A DNA stretch of 64,000 nucleotides from Terricaulis silvestris. Lineage in GTDB: Bacteria > Pseudomonadota > Alphaproteobacteria > Caulobacterales > Aquidulcibacteraceae. Below the pieces are notes generated by a model. The model worked only from the letters and a program-made list of their open reading frames with translations, did not search any database and was not told where the DNA came from. Each line of letters begins with the position of its first letter. Position 1 is the first letter of the stretch. The stretch is taken from NCBI RefSeq assembly GCF_009792355.1, contig NZ_CP047045.1:2134501-2198500 (forward strand), given 5' to 3'. The position numbers were made by a program, and so were the translations under genes. Of this stretch, positions 47,741 to 55,821 are shown in pieces.

Positions 47741-48278
47741 TTCACGTACGGATTCCAACTTGCCAGCACTTCCTGAAGCCCCCGTTCAACGCCGTTCCTC
47801 GACCACCCGCAGCGGCATCGCGTCGATCATCGCCAATGGCGTGAAGATCACCGGCACGATCGAAGCCGACGGCGCCGAGCTGCAAGTTGATGGCGAAATC
47901 GAAGGCAACGTGCGCGGCGGTTCTGTCACCGTCGGCGATACCGGCATGGTCAAGGGCGACATGGTCAGCGAAAGCGTGACCGTCCACGGCCGCGTCGAGG
48001 GTTCGGTGCGCGCGCGCAAAGTCATGCTGGCCCGCAACGCTCATGTGCTTGGCGACATCGTCCACCAATCGCTCTCCGTCGAGATGGGCGCGGTGTTCGA
48101 GGGGCAGTGCCGCTACCTGCAAGACCCGCTCTCGCAGTCCGGCCCCGGCGCTCCGGCGCAACCGCAAATCGTTCAACCGACCGAGCGCTCAGCGTTCGGC
48201 GGCGGCAACTCGGTGTTCGGCGAAGCCTCCAACGACGACCGCATGGTCTCAGGCGTGATCGTCACCGGTTCGAACTAA
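47721..48278 (+). CDS. bacA: Bactofilin
   Basis: A self-assembling cytoskeletal protein of 185 residues with a right-handed beta-helix core. SIIANGVKITGTIEADGAELQVDGEIEGNV, VTVGDTGMVKGDM and ARNAHVLGDIVHQSLSVEMGAVFEGQC are successive helix rungs of the family. A disordered N-terminus and Ser/Gly-rich tail flank the core. It overlaps the M23 gene by 20 nt, so the two are coupled and likely act together to localise cell-wall hydrolysis. A strong terminator follows. Confidence 0.95.
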   Translation: MFTNKGNSRTDSNLPALPEAPVQRRSSTTRSGIASIIANGVKITGTIEADGAELQVDGEIEGNVRGGSVTVGDTGMVKGDMVSESVTVHGRVEGSVRARKVMLARNAHVLGDIVHQSLSVEMGAVFEGQCRYLQDPLSQSGPGAPAQPQIVQPTERSAFGGGNSVFGEASNDDRMVSGVIVTGSN

Positions 48279-48300
48279 GGTCGCTGCAAACCAAATTCGG

Positions 48301-48326
48301 AAAGGCCCGGTGCAAACCGGGCCTTT
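48301..48326 (+). terminator. Rho-independent terminator after bacA
   Basis: A 10-bp stem, AAAGGCCCGG pairing with CCGGGCCTTT, loop TGCAAA, followed by TTCTTT. It ends the M23-bacA transcript. Confidence 0.9.
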
Positions 48327-48331
48327 TTCTT

Positions 48332-48366
48332 TATGGACCACCGGCGCCCTCGCCGGCTTTTTTTGT
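48332..48366. repeat. Half copy of the TATGGACC palindromic element
   Basis: The 26 bases at 48332-48357 match the arm at 11581 with one change; the opposite arm is missing. The stem CCGGCG / CGCCGG followed by seven Ts makes it a possible second terminator. Confidence 0.8.
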
Positions 48367-48410
48367 GGGATAGACCCCGCTCTATCCGACCGAGTCGCCC
48401 AAGCTTTCGC

Positions 48411-48500
48411 AGGTTGGAGCGCGCGCCTCCAGGCGCGCATTTTCGCCGCGCACCCAAGCGTTTGCAGCCAAGCGGGCTGGAGCCCCGCGCTCCGACTTGC
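48411..48500. repeat. Palindromic element with variant stem
   Basis: Shares TTGGAGCGCG and the GCGCATTTT-type end with the tyrS element, but its stem (GCGCGCCT / AGGCGCGC) differs and still pairs. The right side (GGAGCCCCGCGCTCC) forms a second hairpin. It overlaps no convincing coding region. Confidence 0.75.
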
Positions 48501-48555
48501 AAGCTTTCGCGCCAATCAATCCGACCGACTTCTCACCGCCCGCATACTCGCGCCC

Positions 48556-49293
48556 GTGACAACCACCGCCGCCCCCGACACCCGCACCGCGCCCCTCCCC
48601 CTCTGGCGCAGCGCCGGCGCGTTCATCACCACGCTCTTCAACCTCTTCGGCGCGCCACAAGATCTCGCCGCCGACCACACACTCACGACCAAAACCCACG
48701 CCCTCATCCTCTCCTGGCTTCGCGTCGCCGAAGCCTTCCTCCGTCATTTGCTTCTGATCGAAGCCAGCGCGCTCGACTGCGGCAGTTGCGGAGCGCCGGC
48801 GCTTGCCCGCCGAAGCTTCAGCGAAGGCGGGTCCAGCCGGCATTATGCGCGCGAGCGCAAGCGCGTGGAGTTCTTCGCCAACGAACCAGAGACGTGGCGC
48901 GTCAGCTTCCGCTGCTTCCCATCTTCCCCCGCTTGCGGGGGAAGTGTCATTGGCAAAGCCAATGACGAAGGGGGCGCACCCGCGCAGGCGTTAGACGCCT
49001 TCGCCCCGCACCGCACCCTCAGTCACGCGTCGCGTGACAGCTCCCCCGCTCGCGGGGGAGCAAAGTTCCACTCCGCCTGGCCCATCGCCGAGCGCTTCGA
49101 AGCGCTGCTGCGCGTCTACAACAACCCCGCGCCCTACGCGCGCCGTCTCGCACGCCGTCTCCGCGCCCTTCCGCGCCTCATCGCAACGGTGCTCCACAAA
49201 CCAACCGATTTCGAACACCGCCTCGACGAAGACACGCGCGTCGAACTCGACGCACACATCGACCGCGCAAAACCCGAACTCGACTCAAGTTGA
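48556..49293 (+). CDS. Unknown protein containing two translated palindromic elements
   Basis: A 245-residue protein from a GTG at 48556. The unique parts are LPLWRSAGAFITTLFNLFGAPQDL, THALILSWLRVAEAFLRHLLL, RKRVEFFANEPETWRVSFRCF and AWPIAERFEALLRVYNNPAPYARRLARRLR. They look like an ordinary soluble helical protein. Residues about 80-96 and 123-169 are encoded by palindromic repeats (48795-48841 and 48923-49060), recognisable as ALARRSFSEGGS and SSPACGGSV...DSSPARGGA. No family is assigned. The frame is intact through both insertions. Confidence 0.65.
   Translation: MTTTAAPDTRTAPLPLWRSAGAFITTLFNLFGAPQDLAADHTLTTKTHALILSWLRVAEAFLRHLLLIEASALDCGSCGAPALARRSFSEGGSSRHYARERKRVEFFANEPETWRVSFRCFPSSPACGGSVIGKANDEGGAPAQALDAFAPHRTLSHASRDSSPARGGAKFHSAWPIAERFEALLRVYNNPAPYARRLARRLRALPRLIATVLHKPTDFEHRLDEDTRVELDAHIDRAKPELDSS
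48795..48841. repeat. In-frame palindromic element 1 in the unknown gene
   Basis: GCCGGC and CCCGCC segments on the left pair with GGCGGG and GCCGGC on the right, around an AAGCTT centre. It is translated as ARRSFSEGGS-type sequence. Confidence 0.75.
48923..49060. repeat. In-frame palindromic element 2 in the unknown gene
   Basis: Four hairpins: CTTCCCCCGC..GCGGGGGAAG (48923-48944), GTCATTGGCAAAGCCAATGAC, GTCACGCGTCGCGTGAC and CTCCCCCGCTCGCGGGGGAG (49041-49060). At 138 bp it is a multiple of three. The layout matches 32074-32205. Confidence 0.88.
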
Positions 49294-49298
49294 ACGCC

Positions 49299-49688
49299 TT
49301 ACTTCCACGCCCCAACAATCGCGCCGATCAGCGTAAACGCGACGGCGTTGTATCCCGCATTGATGAGCGCGAGCCTGACACTCTTGCGCTCAAACAAATA
49401 CTGCACGCCAAACGCCGCGCCGACCCAGCACAGCCCGGCGCACAACCCATACAAAGCCGCTTCCGGATTGCGCACCGGTCCAAGAAACATCGCAAACGTC
49501 GAAGCCTGGATCAGCGCCAACACAAACGCACCGCCGAACACGATCGCCGGATTGCCCGACTTCGCCTTCTCGTCCGTCATCCCAACTTCAGCCGCCCACG
49601 CCTTACCGAACAGCGGCCCATACCAAACGAAGCCCACCGGAAACGACGACAACGCCGCCAGCACCACCGCGAACCAGTTGATCTCCAT
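49299..49688 (-). CDS. DUF1761 family membrane protein
   Basis: A 129-residue protein with four hydrophobic helices. The beginning (MEINWFAVVLAALSSFPVGFVWYGPLFGKAWAAEVG) and the middle (GGAFVLALIQASTFAMFL) fit DUF1761, a small integral membrane family of unknown function. It lies 22 nt downstream of the TetR gene on the same strand and probably belongs to that operon. Confidence 0.88.
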   Translation of the reverse strand: MEINWFAVVLAALSSFPVGFVWYGPLFGKAWAAEVGMTDEKAKSGNPAIVFGGAFVLALIQASTFAMFLGPVRNPEAALYGLCAGLCWVGAAFGVQYLFERKSVRLALINAGYNAVAFTLIGAIVGAWK

Positions 49689-49710
49689 GACGCTCCCCTC
49701 TCGCTCGCGC

Positions 49711-50313
49711 TCAGCCGCGCGCTTTGGTTTTCGCCATCGCTTCCAGCATGTCGAAGTGCGCCCGCAACTGCTTCACGGCGCGATCGAAATAGCCAACGTC
49801 GCGGTGCGTCCGCGCCTGCATCACGCCGCCTTCCATCGCCGTCAGTACAAACTGCGCGAGCGCGCGCTTATCCGTGCGCGGCGGAAGGCGTTTGCCGGCG
49901 TCGGTCAGGCAACCCTCGATCGCCTTGGTCCAGTTCTCGAAATTCACCGCGATCAGATCGCGCACCTGCGGATCAGGCTCGTGCAGCTCAAGCGCCAACG
50001 ACCCGATCGGGCAGCCATAGGTGCAATCGGTCTCGACGATCATGGTGCGATAGAGCGCCAGCAGCGCGAAAATCTTCTCGATCGGATCATCGACGCCCTT
50101 CCAGGCCGGCGCCAACAGCATCTCCTCGATGCCGTCGCGATACGCTTCCAGCACGCCGACCAGCACGTCCTGCTTCGACGGAAACACGTGATAGAGGCTG
50201 CCGGAATTCAGCTGCGTGCGGCTCAGCAAATCCGCCACCGAAGTGGAATTGTAGCCCTTCAGCCAAAACAGCTCCATCGCCGCCCCCACGATCTTTTCTC
50301 GCGCCGTCGGCAT
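49711..50313 (-). CDS. TetR/AcrR family regulator
   Basis: A 200-residue repressor. The N-terminal helix-turn-helix is REKIVGAAMELFWLKGYNSTSVADLLSRTQLNSGSLYHVFPSKQDVL. The ligand domain contains ETDCTYGCPIGSLALELHE, typical of a QacR/YcdC-like subgroup. Its ATG overlaps the stop of the SRPBCC gene by one nucleotide (TGATG), so it is translationally coupled. Two palindromes at 50889-50924 are likely its operator. Confidence 0.93.
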   Translation of the reverse strand: MPTAREKIVGAAMELFWLKGYNSTSVADLLSRTQLNSGSLYHVFPSKQDVLVGVLEAYRDGIEEMLLAPAWKGVDDPIEKIFALLALYRTMIVETDCTYGCPIGSLALELHEPDPQVRDLIAVNFENWTKAIEGCLTDAGKRLPPRTDKRALAQFVLTAMEGGVMQARTHRDVGYFDRAVKQLRAHFDMLEAMAKTKARG

Positions 50314-50882
50314 CACCGCGCCCCTTCTTGCCGCGCCCAATCGACCGGCCCGGTCATCACGCGCTCATTCAATTTCTGCAAAGTCCAAGCGTTGCCGCGG
50401 TCAAAGAACGCGAACAGCGCATCAAACGCCTCGCCCTCGCGAAAGCCCATCATCGAAACACGAAGCCGCGCGTGCGTCGCATCAACGGGCTCAACCGCCA
50501 TCACCGTCGTCAACTCACGCGCTTCAGCGCCGTGCGGAAAACCCGGCGGCGCGTCGGCGATCTGGATCACCAGCAGCGTCTCCGGCGCGAACGCCACCAC
50601 GCGATTGTGGATGTTTCCCGCATCGCCGATCCGCGCGTTGCGATTGTACGAAGACTCAAACGCGCCGCCGACGCGCAGATCAATCGCCACAACGGGCGCG
50701 GCCCATGTGCTGAAGCCTTCGGCGGTGGAGATCAGCCGCCAAACCTCGGCCGCTGGCGCCGCCACCACAATCTCATGGCAAAGCACCCGCTCGCCGCCAT
50801 CGCAGCGCGTGACCTCTTGCGCATGAACCGGCGCCGCGAAACACGCGAATGCCAAAGCAAAGATCGCAGAAAGTCCGTGCAT
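50313..50882 (-). CDS. Secreted SRPBCC (AHSA1-like) domain protein
   Basis: A 189-residue protein with a signal peptide (FACFAAPVHAQ) and a START/SRPBCC domain: EIVVAAPAAEVWRLISTAEGFSTWAAPVVAIDLRVGGAFE, MAVEPVDATHARLRVSMMGFREGE, FFDRGNAWTLQKLNER. Such domains bind hydrophobic ligands; export of one is less common. It is the first gene of an operon with the TetR regulator and DUF1761. GGAGG precedes the ATG within the operator region. Confidence 0.88.
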   Translation of the reverse strand: MHGLSAIFALAFACFAAPVHAQEVTRCDGGERVLCHEIVVAAPAAEVWRLISTAEGFSTWAAPVVAIDLRVGGAFESSYNRNARIGDAGNIHNRVVAFAPETLLVIQIADAPPGFPHGAEARELTTVMAVEPVDATHARLRVSMMGFREGEAFDALFAFFDRGNAWTLQKLNERVMTGPVDWARQEGAR

Positions 50883-50888
50883 GACGCC

Positions 50889-50924
50889 TCCGTTGAACGA
50901 TCATTCAACGGAGTTGAACGTTCA
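50889..50924. promoter_or_regulatory. Candidate TetR operator with two palindromes
   Basis: TCCGTTGAA (50889-50897) and TTCAACGGA (50904-50912) are perfect inverted repeats with a 6-bp spacer. TGAACGTTCA (50915-50924) is a second perfect palindrome. They sit 7 to 42 bp upstream of the SRPBCC-tetR operon and overlap its ribosome binding site. Confidence 0.6.
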
Positions 50925-50925
50925 G

Positions 50926-51921
50926 TCAAGAGCCTTTGCGAACCGCCGGCGCAACCGCCTCAAAGTCCGCCTTCCCGAGCGAAAGCGAACCCAACGGCAA
51001 TGCCTGTCCCCGCTCCAGCAGCACCGCCAACCTTCGTTTGAACAGCCCGCCCTCAACATAAAACACCGCCGCCCGCGGGCCGTGCTGCGTATCCACGCGA
51101 TACGCGTAGCCGCTCTTCTTCGGCCCCTCCGGCCAGATACTCCGCATCTCGATCGGCCCACTGCGCGAGAAGTCCGAAAAGCGCAGCCCGGCCATATCAC
51201 AGAGCGACGCGATCGAAGCGAACGCCGGCACACGCTGCATCTGATCCGCGCGAACCCGCGCGTTCTCTTGCTGGCGGCGCGCACGCAGCGGGTTGAGCGC
51301 AGCGAGGCGTTCGACGTGCTGAGCCACCTCTGCGTCCGGCGCGAACTTTACCTTCCGCAAGCTCTTCAGCCACGCCTTGTGACGCAGCATCAGCGGTTCT
51401 TTTTTCTCAAGCGCCACCAAGCGCCGATCCAGATCCGCGAACGCCGCCGCGGCACTGCGATAACCCTTCTGTACAGCGAGCTTTTTCGCGCTCTTCGCGT
51501 CCGCCCGCTTCAGCCGCACCATGAACTGGAACAACTCGAAGTGCGGATCGGCGACCATGCTTTTCAGCGCCAAGCCGCAGCACTCCAACGCCACCGCATC
51601 GCCGCCGCGCATCATAAAGTAATGCGCGTGCCCGTGCGCCAAAGCGTCGGTCACATAATCATGCGCAAAGAAACCCCACACCGCTTCCGGCGCGTATTCG
51701 CCGGCGATGAAGAAGGCCTGCTTCTGCATCGCCTCGGCCCAAGCATTGGCGGCTTCGACAAGAAGCTTCGGATCGCGCGCGTCGGCCGCACTTCGCGGCA
51801 GCACGATCTCGTCAGCGATCAAGCCTTGGTAGGTCTCAAGCGCGCTTTCGCCCGAGCAATGCTCGCGCTGATGTTCAGCCAGCCAGCCCCCTGGCTCCGC
51901 AATGACAAGCGTCTCACTCAT
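50926..51921 (-). CDS. Hypothetical protein (331 aa)
   Basis: A soluble protein with no signal peptide. The first half has YQGLIADEIVLPRSAADARDP, LVEAANAWAEAMQKQAFFIAGEYAPEAVWGFFAHDYVTDALAHGHAHYFMMRGGD and FQFMVRL, which loosely resembles DUF4375/DMP19-type proteins. The second half has a basic helical stretch and a globular end (ASIASLCDMAGLRFSDFSRSGPIEMRSIWPE, AAVFYVEGGLFKRRLAVLLERG). It is in line with prfB, 18 nt after it. Function unknown. Confidence 0.65.
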   Translation of the reverse strand: MSETLVIAEPGGWLAEHQREHCSGESALETYQGLIADEIVLPRSAADARDPKLLVEAANAWAEAMQKQAFFIAGEYAPEAVWGFFAHDYVTDALAHGHAHYFMMRGGDAVALECCGLALKSMVADPHFELFQFMVRLKRADAKSAKKLAVQKGYRSAAAAFADLDRRLVALEKKEPLMLRHKAWLKSLRKVKFAPDAEVAQHVERLAALNPLRARRQQENARVRADQMQRVPAFASIASLCDMAGLRFSDFSRSGPIEMRSIWPEGPKKSGYAYRVDTQHGPRAAVFYVEGGLFKRRLAVLLERGQALPLGSLSLGKADFEAVAPAVRKGS

Positions 51922-51939
51922 CGCCCCCAGCCTGACACC

Positions 51940-53071
51940 TTAGTCGATGTCCTCCACCGCTGTTTCGCCCGCTCCACTCACCCGTGCGGCGAGCGACGCC
52001 GCCATAAACTGGTCGAGGTCGCCATTCAGCACGCCCTGAGTGTCAGACGTTTCAACACCGGTCCGCAAGTCTTTGACCATCTGATACGGCTGCAGCACGT
52101 AAGACCTGATCTGCCTTCCCCAGCCGATCTCGGTTTTGCTGTCCTCCAGCTGTTGCGCCGCCGCTTCGCGCTTGGCCAGTTCGGCCTCGTAGAGCCGCGC
52201 CCGCAGCATGTCCCAAGCCGCTGCCCGGTTCTTGTGCTGCGACCGTTCCGCCTGACAGGCGACCACAATGCCCGTCGGGATGTGCGTCAGGCGAACAGCG
52301 GAATCCGTCTTGTTGATGTGCTGACCGCCAGCGCCGGAGGCGCGATAGGTATCGGTGCGCACGTCCTTGTCGAGAATCTCGACCACAATCGAGTCATCGA
52401 TCTTCGGGTATATCCAAACGCTCGCAAACGAGGTGTGCCGGCGCGCGTTAGAGTCGTACGGCGAAATCCGCACCAGCCGATGCACGCCGGCTTCGGTCTT
52501 CAGCCAGCCATACGCATTTTCGCCCTGCACCAAAATCGTCGCCGACTTGATGCCGGCCGTATCGCCGCCTTGCTCTTCCAACAGGTCAGCTTTGAATCCA
52601 CGCGCATTGGCCCAGCGCAAATACATGCGCAGCAACATCTCGGTCCAATCCTGGCTCTCGGTGCCGCCGGCGCCGGAATTGAACTCGATATAAGCGTCGT
52701 TGCTGTCAGCCTCGCCGGAGAGCAGCGCCTCAAGCTCGGCCTTCGCCGCACGCGCTTGCGCCGCTTCCAACGTCGCCTGCGCTTCGTTTATCAAGCTCTC
52801 GTCGCCTTCGGCTTCAGCCATCTCGGCCAGCTCGAGCGAATCGCGCACATCGCGCTCGAGCACGGTGATGTTGGCCATCCCCGCTTCGAGCTTGGTGCGC
52901 TCGCGCATCAGCTTTTGGGCTTTTGCCGGATCGTTCCAGAAATCCGGACGCTCCGAGAGTGCAGTCAGTTCGTCAAATCGGACGACGGCGCGATCCCAGT
53001 CAAAGACGCCTCCGCAGCAAAGCGACGGCGGATTGGATCTGTTCAGCCAGAGCAGCGATTTCGGCGCGCAT
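51940..53071 (-). CDS. prfB: Peptide chain release factor 2 with +1 programmed frameshift
   Basis: RF2 recognises UGA and UAA and triggers peptide release. Translation starts at the ATG 53071 ([20 protein letters not shown]) and reaches an in-frame UGA at codon 24; a +1 shift at CTT-TGA-C (53005-52999) continues to the stop at 51940, giving about 376 residues. GGAGG lies 3 nt before the CTT, as in the E. coli signal. The body has the catalytic GAGGQH and the anticodon loop [15 protein letters not shown], with SPY in place of SPF. It is the last gene of amiC-PBP1A-prfB. Confidence 0.96.
52999..53013 (-). promoter_or_regulatory. RF2 autoregulatory frameshift signal
   Basis: On the minus strand GGAGG-CGT-CTT-TGA-C: an internal Shine-Dalgarno sequence, a 3-nt spacer, the slippery CTT and a poor-context UGA. 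Low RF2 gives more frameshifting and more RF2. Confidence 0.95.
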
Positions 53072-53127
53072 GTCTCAAGTCCCTCGTGTTCTTCGAGGGG
53101 CTAGATAAGCGATGCTTCGGGCGAGCG

Positions 53128-55716
53128 CTAGTAAAGCCCGCCCAAATCCTCGGACTGCTGCTCTTGCAGCTCGCGCTGCTCCTGCTGGCGTTCGCGCTCG
53201 TTGCCGTAGCTCGCGGTAACGCCAGAGAGCACGCGCGGATCAATCGGATCGGTGCCGCCGAACACGAACGGTGACGCCGCCACATCGCGCGTCGGCTCCG
53301 TATCCGGCCGGAACGCCTCCAGGATGGTCGAGGTCGAGGCCGCGTTCGGCAGCAAGCCGGTTTGCGTATCCACGCGCACCAGACGCACGCCGGCGGGAAT
53401 CCGGAACGGCGTCGGCTGGCTCTCACGCAACGCTTCGCGCATGAAATCGCGGAAGATCGGCGCCGCAATGCGTCCGCCGGTCTCGCCTTCGCCCATATCG
53501 CGCGGCGTATCGAAGCCGGCCCAAACACCGACCACGAGGTCCGGCGAATAGCCGATGAACCAGGCGTCCTTGTAGTCGTTGGTGGTGCCGGTCTTGCCGC
53601 CGAGCGGGAAGCCGAGGTCGGCGATCACCGTCGCGGTGCCGCGTTGAACCACGCCTTCGCTCATCGAGACGATCTGATAGGCGGTGACCGCATCGAGCAC
53701 CTGTTCGCGCGTATCCGGCAGCGAGGGCGCCGACATGCCACGACGCCATTCGGCGTTGCACTCAGCGCAGGTGCGTTGATCGCGGCGGAAGACGCTGTGA
53801 CCGGTGCGATCTTGGATACGGTCAATGATGATCGGCTGAATACGCCGGCCGCCATTGACGAACATGCCGTAGGCCGTCGTCATCCGCATCAAAGTGGTTT
53901 CGCCAGAGCCAAGCGCGAGCGCAAACACCGCACTCGTGTCATCGCCATAGACGCCCATGCGGCGGCCATAATCGAGCACGCGCTCGGGCCCCATTTCGTA
54001 AGCCACCCGCGCCGTCATCGCGTTCCGCGACAATTCCAAACCGCGGCGCAAGGTCGTCGGACCGTAATATTCGCGCGAATAGTTTTCCGGCGACCAATTG
54101 GTGCCGTCGCCCGCTTCGATCGCAAGCGGGCCGTCATCGATCAACGTCGATGGCGTCAAACCAAAGTCGAGCGCCGCCGCATAAACGATCGGCTTGAACG
54201 ACGAACCGGGCTGACGCATCGCCTGCGTGGCGCGATTCAAGCCGTTCGCGTCGTTGAACGAATAGCCGCCGACCATCGCCAGCACGCGGCCAGTGTGCGG
54301 ATCCATCGCGACCAGTGCGCCCTGTATCTCCGGCACTTGCTTCAGATTATAGCGCCCGTTCGTGGCACGCGCCGCATAGACGATCGCGCCACGGGTCAGC
54401 GCTCGAGACGCTTCGCGACGTGCGCCTTGGGCGGCCCATTGCGCGTCGTTGTCGCTCAAGCGGCCGGTCTGGCCATTTTCATCCGTCAGCGTGATAGCGC
54501 CACTGCCCGTCGCGGTGACCATCGCCCGCACCCAGCTCGAAAGCTGCGGCGGCGCTGTGGCCTCGCGCAATTGCGCTTGCACATCGCCGGAGGGATCGCC
54601 AGCGCCGAGCGGACCACGCCACGAATAGCGGCGGTCGTAGGATTCCAAGCCCGCACGCAGCGAACGCGCGGCAGCAAGCTGCAAACGCGTATCGATGGTG
54701 GAGCGGATCGAGAGGCCACCATTGTAGAGCGCGTCTTCGCCGTACTGGCTTTCGATCTGGCGGCGGACTTCTTCCACGAAGTGCGACGCAGCCACGAACT
54801 GATCGCCCGCAAGACGGTTCGTCACCGTCAGGTCGGCGGCGCGCGCTTCGGTCGCTTGCTCTTGATTGATGTAGCCGCGCTCAAGCATCCGCGAGATCGC
54901 GTAGTTGCGGCGATCAATGGCGCGGTCGTGATTGCGCGGCAGCTGATAGTTGGCAGGGCCCTTCGGCAGGATCGCGAGATACGCTGCTTCCGAAACCGTG
55001 AGCTCCGAGAGCGGCTTGTTGAAATAGTTGAGCGACGCAGCGGCGACGCCGAAAGCGCGGTTGCCCAGATAAATCTGGTTCAGATAGAGCTCGAGAATGC
55101 GCTCCTTATCGAGCACGCGCTCGATACGTTGCGCGACCAGACCTTCGCGCAACTTCGTCCAAAGCGCGCAGAACAAGCCGCCAATACCGCCGGAGCAAGC
55201 CGCGGCGCGGCCCGTCAGCATGTTGCCCGCAACCTGTTGCGTGATCGTGGAAGCGCCCTGAACGCGATTGCCTTGGATCACATCGAGTGGAATGCGCAAC
55301 ACGGCGCGCGCCAAGCCCTGATAGTCCAAGCCCGAGTGTTCAAAGAAGCGCGCGTCTTCGACAGCGACGAACGCGTTCTTCACGTGATCTGGAATCTGTT
55401 CGATCGGCACAAACACGCGCTGTTCGCGCGCGAACTCCGCAACCAACGCGCCGTCGCCGGCGTGCACGCGGCTCGTCACCGGCGGCGTGTAGTCTTCAAG
55501 ATCGGCAAGCGACGGCAAGCCTTGCAGCGCCGCGATGATGAAGCCCACCACAAGCACGAAGCACACGGCTGCGAAGATGCCGAGGCCAACGAGAATCTTC
55601 CGCCATGGCGGACCGCTGCGCGGTTCGCGATAATCGTCGTCATCGCGATCGCGCCGGCTCCAGCGGCGATCTTCGTGGTCGGCGTAGGGATCGTCTCGCA
55701 GCATTGCGCCCCGCAT
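53128..55716 (-). CDS. mrcA: Class A penicillin-binding protein 1A
   Basis: A bifunctional peptidoglycan synthase of 862 residues. A charged cytoplasmic tail (Arg/Asp-rich, to about 38) precedes the membrane helix. The GT51 domain has AVEDARFFEHSGLDYQGLARAV and GASTITQQVAGNML. The transpeptidase has SSFK near 504, SRN (LSRNAM) and KTGTTNDYKDAWFIGY. An OB-like insertion (QAQLREATAPPQLSSWVRAMV) is typical of PBP1A. Gene order amiC-PBP1A-prfB, next to rne, is standard in Caulobacterales. Confidence 0.95.
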   Translation of the reverse strand: MRGAMLRDDPYADHEDRRWSRRDRDDDDYREPRSGPPWRKILVGLGIFAAVCFVLVVGFIIAALQGLPSLADLEDYTPPVTSRVHAGDGALVAEFAREQRVFVPIEQIPDHVKNAFVAVEDARFFEHSGLDYQGLARAVLRIPLDVIQGNRVQGASTITQQVAGNMLTGRAAACSGGIGGLFCALWTKLREGLVAQRIERVLDKERILELYLNQIYLGNRAFGVAAASLNYFNKPLSELTVSEAAYLAILPKGPANYQLPRNHDRAIDRRNYAISRMLERGYINQEQATEARAADLTVTNRLAGDQFVAASHFVEEVRRQIESQYGEDALYNGGLSIRSTIDTRLQLAAARSLRAGLESYDRRYSWRGPLGAGDPSGDVQAQLREATAPPQLSSWVRAMVTATGSGAITLTDENGQTGRLSDNDAQWAAQGARREASRALTRGAIVYAARATNGRYNLKQVPEIQGALVAMDPHTGRVLAMVGGYSFNDANGLNRATQAMRQPGSSFKPIVYAAALDFGLTPSTLIDDGPLAIEAGDGTNWSPENYSREYYGPTTLRRGLELSRNAMTARVAYEMGPERVLDYGRRMGVYGDDTSAVFALALGSGETTLMRMTTAYGMFVNGGRRIQPIIIDRIQDRTGHSVFRRDQRTCAECNAEWRRGMSAPSLPDTREQVLDAVTAYQIVSMSEGVVQRGTATVIADLGFPLGGKTGTTNDYKDAWFIGYSPDLVVGVWAGFDTPRDMGEGETGGRIAAPIFRDFMREALRESQPTPFRIPAGVRLVRVDTQTGLLPNAASTSTILEAFRPDTEPTRDVAASPFVFGGTDPIDPRVLSGVTASYGNERERQQEQRELQEQQSEDLGGLY

Positions 55717-55821
55717 TCTTGCGCTTTGGAAATCGGCCCGGGGTCGCCCCCTAATGAGGCGCGATTATGGCCCGAGCAGTGTCACTCAGCGGCTGACATT
55801 AGCGTAAGATTCGCGCCGATT

